The notes under the pieces are model-generated. The model had not been told where the DNA came from. It did not search any database and saw only the letters and a list, made by a program, of their open reading frames with translations. Shown one piece after another: positions 24,641 through 30,604 of a DNA stretch of 30,604 nt. The position numbers and the translations under genes are program-made. This DNA is from Clostridia bacterium. GTDB lineage: Bacteria; Bacillota; Clostridia; Oscillospirales; Acutalibacteraceae. The stretch lies in the NCBI GenBank assembly GCA_017631705.1, contig JAGBSU010000209.1, forward strand, positions 1 through 30,604. The letters run 5' to 3'. Numbering within the stretch: position 1 is the stretch's first letter; each line of letters starts with the position of its first letter.

Positions 24641-24925
24641 CTATGGTTTACAGTCGCCGCAGGGTGAATATTGTTCAGCAAGCAACTCTTCGCGGTCGGC
24701 GGTAGAAAGTTTTCGATTTTCTTCCTTGATTTTGTTTGCCCAACGGCAAGAGGGAAGATGGAATTTTTTAGAAATGGTATTGAGAACATAACGGTCGACG
24801 ATAACAGGGGTAGCATTAGTGGACGGTGAGGTTGTCGGATATAACTCAACGGTTAACGGTGTCGGAGCGCATCCGTTGAGCAAAACCATCACGGAGATAA
24901 GGAATAACAAATGTTTTATTTTCAT
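24641..24925 (-). CDS. Small lipoprotein with Ada-like Cys/His motif
   Basis: A 94-residue lipoprotein. MKIKHLLFLISVMVLLNGC is a type II signal with the lipidated cysteine at residue 19. A Thr/Ser/Pro-rich linker (20-42) follows. The C-terminal half is a compact domain with H56, C60, C89 and C92 (KFHLPSCRWANKI through SPCGDCKP). This H-x3-C plus C-x2-C pattern matches a small Ada-like, presumed zinc-binding module that often ends secreted or nuclease-type proteins of Bacillota. Here it is the only domain. The ATG at 24925 is chosen over an upstream start at 24940 because the signal peptide begins there. The function is unknown. Confidence 0.8.
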   Translation of the reverse strand: MKIKHLLFLISVMVLLNGCAPTPLTVELYPTTSPSTNATPVIVDRYVLNTISKKFHLPSCRWANKIKEENRKLSTADREELLAEQYSPCGDCKP

Positions 24926-24960
24926 AGTGACACCACTCAAGAACAGATATTTTTACAAGC

Positions 24961-24989
24961 ATAATACCATAAACGAGGCCAAAGGGCAA
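24961..24989 (-). promoter_or_regulatory. Probable promoter for the small lipoprotein gene
   Basis: On the minus strand, TTGCCC (24989-24984), a 17-bp spacer, and TATTAT (24966-24961) with a TGG extension, 36 bases before the ATG. Confidence 0.6.
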
Positions 24990-25038
24990 CGGCAGGCAAT
25001 TTGTGAAATCAGACAAGCGATGTTGGTTGAAGAAAAAC

Positions 25039-25078
25039 AAAACCGACGGTTTAGAAGCGAATCTAAGCCGTCGGTTTT
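25039..25078 (-). terminator. Terminator downstream of tRNA-Ala
   Basis: An 11-bp stem (25039-25049 with 25068-25078) extended by TTTAGA/TCTAAG pairing with one wobble. On the minus strand it runs into TTTTGTTTTTC. The rest of the gene-free stretch 24926-25151 shows only the lipoprotein promoter. Confidence 0.85.
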
Positions 25079-25151
25079 CTGTTTTGTATCAGAACTTACA
25101 CCGAATTGAAAGTCCACTTGCAAAGAAGTAGGTGTTCGCCCAATACATATT

Positions 25152-25227
25152 TGGTGGAGACGAAGAGGATCGAACTCTCGACCTTACGGATGCGAACCGT
25201 ACGCTCTCCCAGCTGAGCTACGCCCCC
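25152..25227 (-). tRNA. tRNA-Ala, anticodon CGC
   Basis: A complete 76-base cloverleaf on the minus strand. The acceptor stem is GGGGGCG with CGTCTCC, and includes the G3:U70 wobble that identifies alanine tRNAs. The D arm is GCTC-AGCTGGGA-GAGC. The anticodon stem TACGG/CCGTA encloses the loop TTCGCAT, giving anticodon CGC, which reads GCG. The T arm is GAGAG-TTCGATC-CTCTT, and CCA is encoded. Confidence 0.95.
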
Positions 25228-25241
25228 AAGAACCGCTCATT

Positions 25242-25270
25242 ATCTTACCCCATTTTAGAAGAATTGTCAA
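25242..25270 (-). promoter_or_regulatory. Promoter for tRNA-Ala
   Basis: On the minus strand, consensus TTGACA (25270-25265), a 17-bp spacer, and TAAGAT (25247-25242), 14 bases ahead of the mature tRNA. Confidence 0.72.
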
Positions 25271-25293
25271 GTAGTTGTTGTAAAAAACGGGGA

Positions 25294-26448
25294 TTAGCGA
25301 CCTAAAATTTCCTCATAACGGGTATACGCATGGTCGACCGCCTCGCTCCATGAAAGGTACAGCGTTTTACCGGCATTGATGCCGACTGCTTTTAAGGCGG
25401 TACGGTCTGCAACGGCTTTCATGACAACGCTGGCGCAGGAGGCTGGATTTTCCCGTGCTAAGAAAGCGTTTTCTCCGTGGACGGCACCTTCGGAGGCGCA
25501 ACTGTCTTCAACAAGCAGAGAGGGGCAGTCGCAAGCCGCCGCTTCCTTTACCACAATTCCGCATGTGTCATAGGTGGATGGGAACAAGAACAAGTCGGTG
25601 ATACTGTAAAACACACGCAATTGTTCTCGGTCGTACAGCGGACCGGTGAATAGGGTTTTATTTTGCAGTTGTAATTGTTCGGTATATTTTTTAATTTCCG
25701 GCAAGTCGTAACCATCGCCGACGAAAAACGCCCGAAAATCCATGCCGTTGTTATGTAGGATGGATAGGGTGTCCAATATTAACCGAATGTTTTTATACCA
25801 CATCATGCGCCCGACAAATAAAAACACCGGAACATCCTCATAAAGACGATAAGTTTCGCGCAAAGCGGTGATTTGTTCGGCAGAGGCTTTTCCGCGCACA
25901 AAGTCGGTACCGTTTTCCATCACGCGGTACGGGCCGTCGTAGCCGATATCCCTTAAGGTTTTGCCGCAGCCGGAGGTAACCACCCAAATTTCGTCTGCCG
26001 CTTTGACATTACTGAGAAGAAACTTAGAAGCGACCTTGCGCATGGTGTTGTTGGGAAGGCGCTTTTGCAAATCCAAATCAAACCGCGTGTGATAGGTCAG
26101 TATGACCGGAACACGGGGGTTTCGGTTAATGTTTTTTACCAATACCGAAGAGGCAAACGGCGAATGGATGTGCATGATATCAAAGTGTTTAGCACGCAAT
26201 TTCAACAAAGTTTCCGGCCCGAACGGGACACCAACGCGATACCCGATGCGAGCGGTGGCCGGCAAAGAAGGATACCGACAAACCTCAAAGGGGTAATGGT
26301 CCTCTACACCCCGATAATCGGGTGTTACAACGGTAACTTCACAGTTTTTTTGTGTCAAAAAGGTGGCGTAGTTCTTAACAGTTTGGGCAACGCCGTCTAT
26401 CATGGGCGGGAACGAATCGTTAAATAAACCGACTGAAAAATCGCTCAT
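25294..26448 (-). CDS. GT4-family glycosyltransferase
   Basis: A 384-residue GT-B fold glycosyltransferase. The N-terminal acceptor domain has NDSFPPMIDGVAQTVKNYA, typical of diacylglycerol glucosyltransferases and related enzymes. The C-terminal domain shows FLFVGRMMWYKN and the donor-binding YDTCGIVVKEAAAC, a D-x7-E variant of the usual E-x7-E. There is no signal peptide, and it should act at the inner membrane face. A glycolipid-synthesis role (for example the LtaS polymer anchor) fits the family and the LtaS-type gene in the window, but this is inference. The ATG at 26448 follows AAGGAG at seven bases. The gene is monocistronic with its own promoter; no clear hairpin follows it. Confidence 0.92.
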   Translation of the reverse strand: MSDFSVGLFNDSFPPMIDGVAQTVKNYATFLTQKNCEVTVVTPDYRGVEDHYPFEVCRYPSLPATARIGYRVGVPFGPETLLKLRAKHFDIMHIHSPFASSVLVKNINRNPRVPVILTYHTRFDLDLQKRLPNNTMRKVASKFLLSNVKAADEIWVVTSGCGKTLRDIGYDGPYRVMENGTDFVRGKASAEQITALRETYRLYEDVPVFLFVGRMMWYKNIRLILDTLSILHNNGMDFRAFFVGDGYDLPEIKKYTEQLQLQNKTLFTGPLYDREQLRVFYSITDLFLFPSTYDTCGIVVKEAAACDCPSLLVEDSCASEGAVHGENAFLARENPASCASVVMKAVADRTALKAVGINAGKTLYLSWSEAVDHAYTRYEEILGR

Positions 26449-26484
26449 GGCCAAACTCCTTTTCGATAAATATAAACCATTGTT

Positions 26485-26513
26485 ATTTTACTACATTTTG
26501 TCGACAATTGCAA
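26485..26513 (-). promoter_or_regulatory. Promoter for the GT4 gene
   Basis: On the minus strand, TTGCAA (26513-26508), a 17-bp spacer, and TAAAAT (26490-26485), 37 bases before the ATG. Confidence 0.68.
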
Positions 26514-26573
26514 GAGAGAAATCCTTTCCCTGTGTGTTTTGAAAAAATAATACAGGAAAAACCTAAAAAAGTC

Positions 26574-26602
26574 TTTCTTTCGTTTGAAAAATGCGGTATA
26601 CT
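26574..26602 (+). promoter_or_regulatory. Possible promoter of the hprK cluster
   Basis: TATACT (26597-26602) with a weak TTTCTT (26574-26579) at 17 bp. TATAGT at 26611-26616 is an alternative -10. The signal is modest. Confidence 0.4.
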
Positions 26603-26645
26603 GATACTGATATAGTACGGCTCGAAAAGGGAAGGTGGAATTACT

Positions 26646-27581
26646 TTGGAAAAACAATATTCTGTTACCATCAGTAAAATTATGGAGGAATTATCGCTGA
26701 CGGTTGTGTATATGCCCGACGATGGGCAAGAACGCACCGTCGTATCCTCAGAGGTCAGCCGTCCCGGATTGGGATTGTCCGGATTTTTTGAATATTTTGA
26801 CAACACCCGTGCTCAAGTGATGGGCCAGAGCGAACTTAGCTATTTGGAAGAGTTGTCGCCGGATGTTCGCGCAAAGCGATTGCGCGAGTTCTTGTCGCAT
26901 AAGCCACCGCTTTTGGTGATATGCCGTTCCATGGAGATTCCGTCGGAATTGCTGGCGGCCTGTGAGGAATATGAGGTGCCGTTGTTACAAAGTGCCGAAA
27001 CAACCTCCGGCTTGATGGCGGCTTTGATTGCTTTTTTGAATGTGCAGTTAGCTCCGCGTATTACTCGTCACGGTGTGTTGGTGGAAGCCTACGGTGAAGG
27101 TATTTTATTGGTCGGTGACAGCGGTGTCGGTAAAAGCGAAACGGCGATTGAATTGGTCAAACGCGGTCATCGGCTGATTGCTGACGATGCGGTGGAAATT
27201 CGTCGGGTTTCCTCTAAAACTTTAGTTGGCTCGGCACCGGATAACATTCGCCATTTTATTGAATTGCGTGGTATCGGCATTGTGAATGTACGGCGCATCT
27301 TTGGTATGGGTGCGGTTAAAGTGACTGAGAAAATCGACATGGTTATACAAATGGAGCAATGGAATAAAGATAAACAATATGACCGCATGGGCCTTGAAAA
27401 TCAATACATGGATATTTTGGGGATTCAAATACCCATGTTAACGATTCCGGTAAAGCCGGGACGAAATTTGGCAATTATTATTGAGGTGGCGGCCATGAAT
27501 AACCGCCAGAAAAAAATGGGGTATAATGCCGCACAGGAATTGATGCAAAACCTCGGTATGACAGAAGATATTCCTATGTGA
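26646..27581 (+). CDS. hprK: HPr kinase/phosphorylase
   Basis: A 311-residue bifunctional enzyme that phosphorylates and dephosphorylates HPr on its regulatory serine, linking sugar supply to carbon catabolite control. The N-terminal domain (1-130) is followed by H142 (RHGVLVEAYG), the Walker A loop GDSGVGKSE (157-165), and the acidic pair in LIADDAVEIRR (D180-D181). The HPrK signature ELRGIGIVNVRRIFG is also present. Translation starts at TTG 26646 behind GGAAGGTGG; no ATG fits. It heads a same-strand run with glucokinase, murB, whiA and dnaE. The glucokinase ribosome binding site begins at its stop codon. Confidence 0.97.
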   Translation: MEKQYSVTISKIMEELSLTVVYMPDDGQERTVVSSEVSRPGLGLSGFFEYFDNTRAQVMGQSELSYLEELSPDVRAKRLREFLSHKPPLLVICRSMEIPSELLAACEEYEVPLLQSAETTSGLMAALIAFLNVQLAPRITRHGVLVEAYGEGILLVGDSGVGKSETAIELVKRGHRLIADDAVEIRRVSSKTLVGSAPDNIRHFIELRGIGIVNVRRIFGMGAVKVTEKIDMVIQMEQWNKDKQYDRMGLENQYMDILGIQIPMLTIPVKPGRNLAIIIEVAAMNNRQKKMGYNAAQELMQNLGMTEDIPM

Positions 27582-27598
27582 GAAGGAGAAGACAGTGC

Positions 27599-28543
27599 AT
27601 GTACAGTATCGGTGTAGATTTAGGTGGGACGAACATTGTGGCAGGAGTGGTTGATGATAATTACCGCATTTTAGCCACGGCAAAATGTAAAACCAATGCA
27701 CCGCGTTCGGCAGAATTGATTTTGGAGGATATGGCAACGCTCAGCCGCGAGGCGGTGAAAAAAGCCGGTTTATCAATGGATAAAATCGCTTTTATCGGCA
27801 TTGGCAGTCCGGGTACTTGTAACACCGAGACCGGTGTGGTGGAGTATACCAACAATTTGGATTTCAATAATGTACCGATTTGCCGAATCATGCATGAAAA
27901 GTTAGGACTTCCCGTATACATTGAAAACGATGCCAATGCCGCCGCATTGGGCGAGGCGATGGCAGGTGCCGCTAAAGGTGCCGACAGCTGTGTGTGTGTT
28001 ACGTTGGGCACCGGTGTCGGTGGTGGCATTATCCTTGACGGAAAGATTTACGAGGGTTTCAATTTTGCCGGTGCAGAAATAGGACACACGGTTATTATCA
28101 AAGACGGAGAGCCGTGCACCTGTGGCAGAAACGGTTGTTGGGAGGCCTACGCTTCGGCGACGGCTTTGGTGCGTCAAACAAAAGAAGCCATGAAACGGTA
28201 CCCTGCCAGTAAAATGTGGCAAATTGCCGGTTCGTTGGATTCGGTTAACGGGTTGACGGCATTTGATGCTATGCGTGCCGGTGACGAGGCAGGGCAATTG
28301 GTTGTGGATAAGTATATGGAATACATTGCTTGCGGTGTTACCAATATGATAAATATTTTCCAACCGGAGGTTTTGTGTATCGGGGGCGGTGTCAGCGAGG
28401 AGGGTGAAACCTTATTGGCACCGATTCGAAAAATTGTGGAAGCAGAGCGATACAGCAAATACTCGAACAAGCAAACCAAAGTTTGTGCCGCAACACTCGG
28501 TAACGATGCCGGGGTTATCGGTGCGGCTTGCTTGGGACGATAA
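27599..28543 (+). CDS. glcK: ROK-family glucokinase
   Basis: A 314-residue sugar kinase of the ROK family. The phosphate-binding loop is DLGGTN (7-12), the catalytic aspartate is D111 in ENDANAAALGE, and the ROK zinc site is EIGH (160-163) with C173, C175 and C180 in CTCGRNGC. This combination is typical of bacterial glucokinases, which phosphorylate glucose at the entry to glycolysis. The ATG at 27599 follows AAGGAG; the longer frame from GTG 27578 overlaps the hprK stop and the ribosome binding site and is rejected. Sitting between hprK and murB, it couples glucose activation to the catabolite regulator gene. Confidence 0.94.
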   Translation: MYSIGVDLGGTNIVAGVVDDNYRILATAKCKTNAPRSAELILEDMATLSREAVKKAGLSMDKIAFIGIGSPGTCNTETGVVEYTNNLDFNNVPICRIMHEKLGLPVYIENDANAAALGEAMAGAAKGADSCVCVTLGTGVGGGIILDGKIYEGFNFAGAEIGHTVIIKDGEPCTCGRNGCWEAYASATALVRQTKEAMKRYPASKMWQIAGSLDSVNGLTAFDAMRAGDEAGQLVVDKYMEYIACGVTNMINIFQPEVLCIGGGVSEEGETLLAPIRKIVEAERYSKYSNKQTKVCAATLGNDAGVIGAACLGR

Positions 28544-28580
28544 AATCACAGCCAACAGTTAGAAAGGGGTGGCGGTAACC

Positions 28581-29480
28581 ATGTGTGATACAACAGCGTA
28601 TCTACAATCGCTTGGGTGCTCAGTGTTAGAAAAAGAACCGTTATCGGCGCATACGTCCTTTAAAATCGGCGGCGCTGCCGATTGGTTGGTTACGGTGAAG
28701 ACCAAGCAGCAAGCGGTCGACGTGTTACAATTTTGCCACAAAGAAAAGCTCCCCGTTTTCTTTTTAGGCAATGGGTCTAATTTGTTGGTGAGTGACCACG
28801 GTGTAGAAGGCGTGGTGTTACGTGTTAACACCGAAAACGCGCTCGCGGTAAACGGCACTGAAATCACCGTCGGTGCCGACGTGCTGCTTTCGCGGTTGTG
28901 CCGTGCGGCGTATGAAAACGGACTAACCGGTTTGGAATTTGCATACGGCATTCCCGGCACGGTCGGTGGCGGTACATATATGAACGCCGGTGCTTACGGC
29001 GGCCAACTTTCCGATGTGATTGTTTCGGCAACCGTCTTAACCAAAACCGGTGAATGGCAGGAAATTCCTGCATCGGAAATGGAGTTTGATTACCGCCACA
29101 GCATGTTTATGAAACGGCCGTTGTTAATATGGTCGGTAACGCTGCGGTTGCAAAAAGGGAATTCTTCCCAAATCAAACAAGCGATGGAACAACACATCGC
29201 CAGCCGCAAAGAAAAACAACCATTGGAATATCCCAGCGGCGGCAGTTTTTTCAAGCGTCCGTCAGGGCATTTTGCCGGTGCGTTGATTGAACAATGCGGT
29301 CTGAAAGGAGCAACCGTCGGCGGCGCGCAAATCAGCGAAAAGCATGCCGGATTTTTGATTAACCGCGGCGGTGCAACCTGTGCCGATGTGATGGCGTTGT
29401 GCCGTCAAGTACAGGAAGAAGTGCAAGAGCGTTTCGGTGTACGGTTGGAACGAGAAGTACAATTTATCGGACGGCAATAG
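28581..29480 (+). CDS. murB: UDP-N-acetylenolpyruvoylglucosamine reductase MurB
   Basis: A 299-residue flavoenzyme that reduces the enolpyruvyl group to form UDP-N-acetylmuramate, the second committed step of peptidoglycan precursor synthesis. The FAD domain shows HTSFKIGGAADWLV, LGNGSNLLV, and EFAYGIPGTVGGGTYMNAGAYGG. The substrate domain shows YRHSMF and the catalytic serine S222 in SGGSFFKRP. The late GAQISEKHAGFLIN stretch supports the type II form. The ATG at 28581 follows AAAGGGG; an in-frame GTG at 28569 is too close to that site. It lies 37 bases after glucokinase, with no terminator between. Confidence 0.97.
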   Translation: MCDTTAYLQSLGCSVLEKEPLSAHTSFKIGGAADWLVTVKTKQQAVDVLQFCHKEKLPVFFLGNGSNLLVSDHGVEGVVLRVNTENALAVNGTEITVGADVLLSRLCRAAYENGLTGLEFAYGIPGTVGGGTYMNAGAYGGQLSDVIVSATVLTKTGEWQEIPASEMEFDYRHSMFMKRPLLIWSVTLRLQKGNSSQIKQAMEQHIASRKEKQPLEYPSGGSFFKRPSGHFAGALIEQCGLKGATVGGAQISEKHAGFLINRGGATCADVMALCRQVQEEVQERFGVRLEREVQFIGRQ

Positions 29481-29492
29481 GGGGGCGTAACG

Positions 29493-30392
29493 ATGTCGTT
29501 CTCGTCGGATATTAAAAACGAATTAGCGAAAATTGAAGAAAGCGGTTGCTGTGCCGTGGCGCAAGCCTACGGCATGGCACAGTTCGGTCACGCTTTTTCC
29601 AAACGATTGGTATCCTTGCAAACGGAAAATGAAGCGATTGCCGAACGCTATACGGTACTGCTTCGCGAGGTGTGCCGCGTTTCCCCCGTTATGACGGCGC
29701 CGTCGTCGGAGAAAGCCGGTATGTACACGGTATCAATGCAAACGGCACAAGAACGCTTGGCGGTGTTGGAACGGTTCGGTCATGGTGGGGAGGTAGCCTT
29801 ACGCCTAAACCGTGCGAATTTAGAATGTGATGCATGTGTTGCCGCTTTTTTACGCGGAGCGTTCTTGGTGTGCGGTGCGGTTACCAATCCACAGGTTGAT
29901 TATCATTTGGAATTCAGTGTGCCCTTTTTGCATGTGAGCAATGATTTGGTAGCTCTGCTGCGCGAACAAGGGTTGAATGCCAAAACCGTACGGCGAAAAG
30001 GGCTGTATATTGTGTATTTTAAAGAGAGTGAACAAATCGAGGATTGTTTAACGCTGATGGGGGCCATGAGTGCCACATTGGAACTGATGAATGTGAAATT
30101 GGTAAAAAGCATTCGAAACAAGGTTAATCGTGCTGCTAATTGCGAAAGTGCGAATTTGGATAAAACGGTAGCAGCTTCGTTGCAACATATCGAAGCCATT
30201 GAAAAGTTGAAAAAAAACGGTGTGCTGGAAACGCTGTCGGAAGAATTGCGGGAGTTGTGCCGATTGCGTACAGAAAACCCGGAATATTCTTTGCGAGAAT
30301 TGGGTGAGGCATTAAACCCGCCGCTCAGTCGTTCCGGTGTTAACCATCGGATCAGGCGGATTTTACAGCTTGCCGAGGAATGGGAAGGATAA
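29493..30392 (+). CDS. whiA: DNA-binding protein WhiA
   Basis: A 299-residue member of the WhiA family, which joins a LAGLIDADG-like N-terminal fold (no longer a nuclease) to a C-terminal helix-turn-helix. The N-terminus MSFSSDIKNELAKI is diagnostic. The C-terminal part reads SANLDKTVAASLQHIEAI, then SLRELGEALNPPLSRSGVNHR, the DNA-binding helices. In Bacillota it influences division and chromosome segregation; in actinobacteria it controls sporulation. It starts 12 bases after murB, behind GGGGGG. The rapZ and yvcK genes that commonly stand between murB and whiA are missing. dnaE follows after three bases. Confidence 0.96.
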   Translation: MSFSSDIKNELAKIEESGCCAVAQAYGMAQFGHAFSKRLVSLQTENEAIAERYTVLLREVCRVSPVMTAPSSEKAGMYTVSMQTAQERLAVLERFGHGGEVALRLNRANLECDACVAAFLRGAFLVCGAVTNPQVDYHLEFSVPFLHVSNDLVALLREQGLNAKTVRRKGLYIVYFKESEQIEDCLTLMGAMSATLELMNVKLVKSIRNKVNRAANCESANLDKTVAASLQHIEAIEKLKKNGVLETLSEELRELCRLRTENPEYSLRELGEALNPPLSRSGVNHRIRRILQLAEEWEG

Positions 30393-30395
30393 GGT

Positions 30396-30604
30396 ATGTC
30401 GTTTGTTCATCTTCATGTTCACAGCGAATACAGCCTGTTGGACGGTGCTTGCCGTTTGGACGGGCTGATTCGTCGTGTCAAAGAATTGGGACAAACGGCG
30501 GTGGCGGTTACGGACCACGGTGTGATGTACGGGTTGGTGGATTTTTACAAAGCTGCCCAAAAGGAAGGAATTCAACCGATTTTAGGGTGTGAGGTATATG
30601 TTGC
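30396..30604 (+). CDS. dnaE: DNA polymerase III alpha subunit, 5' end only
   Basis: The first 69 codons of a gene that runs off the window. The start ATG at 30396 comes three bases after the whiA stop, with AAGGATAAGG overlapping that stop. The protein begins MSFVHLHVHSEYSLLDG, the PHP-domain signature of DnaE-type replicative polymerases, followed by AVTDHGVMYGLVDFYKAA and LGCEVYV, also PHP-typical. PolC is excluded because its PHP domain is internal. The remaining polymerase domains are outside the window. Close spacing with whiA indicates co-transcription. Confidence 0.95.
   Translation, partial: MSFVHLHVHSEYSLLDGACRLDGLIRRVKELGQTAVAVTDHGVMYGLVDFYKAAQKEGIQPILGCEVYV

Overview
The window looks like a chromosomal segment of a low-to-mid GC Gram-positive anaerobe in the Bacillota, most likely a clostridium. 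The evidence is the hprK-murB-whiA-dnaE cell-cycle/regulatory block, a class III (oxygen-sensitive) ribonucleotide reductase with its radical-SAM activase, a rubredoxin, an LtaS-type polyglycerol-phosphate synthase, HtrA beside a two-component system, and several AGGAGG-type ribosome binding sites with GTG/TTG starts. The family-level placement is inference. There is no phage, CRISPR array or rRNA; one tRNA-Ala is present.

Layout. (1) 1-2300: the end of a DUF4037 protein cut by the window edge, an unknown lipoprotein, then a small divergent pair (XRE-type repressor and a 92-codon unknown gene) whose shared promoter region carries inverted repeats. (2) 2306-6370, minus strand: nrdG-nrdD-trxB, an anaerobic dNTP-synthesis operon. 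A strong promoter and an NrdR-box palindrome precede it, and NrdD carries a fused C-terminal redoxin domain. (3) 6486-8697: a C_GCAxxG_C_C family protein and a PutP-type sodium:solute symporter. (4) 8705-13357, minus strand: secA-ychF-lipoprotein; secA has a single-base frameshift in an A7 run. (5) 13391-17052, minus strand: response regulator, histidine kinase and HtrA protease, an envelope-stress-like module. (6) 17092-17369: a 278-bp hairpin-rich element with 26-bp imperfect terminal inverted repeats, MITE-like. (7) 17434-23319: CNNM/CorC-type transporter and LtaS-family protein on plus, then an MBOAT acyltransferase and SGNH-hydrolase lipoprotein on minus. (8) 23347-25270: amino-acid racemase (plus), rubredoxin with a decayed small gene ahead of it, a lipoprotein with a Cys/His motif, and tRNA-Ala(CGC). 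(9) 25294-26513: a GT4 glycosyltransferase (minus). (10) 26646-30604: hprK-glucokinase-murB-whiA-dnaE (plus), with dnaE cut by the window edge.

How the genes fit together: the nrd operon makes dNTPs without oxygen, probably with electrons delivered through the fused redoxin and the adjacent flavoprotein. The SecA, HtrA/two-component, LtaS-like, MBOAT/SGNH and GT4 genes all serve envelope building or maintenance. HprK with glucokinase joins sugar control to MurB (peptidoglycan precursor synthesis) and WhiA (division-linked DNA-binding protein).

Most of the window is ordinary housekeeping. I do not see a clearly new defence or mobile system. The items most worth checking are the secA frameshift, the 278-bp inverted-repeat element, the NrdD-redoxin fusion with an atypical TrxB, the CxC rubredoxin, the two-stop decayed gene upstream of it, and the XRE operator region.
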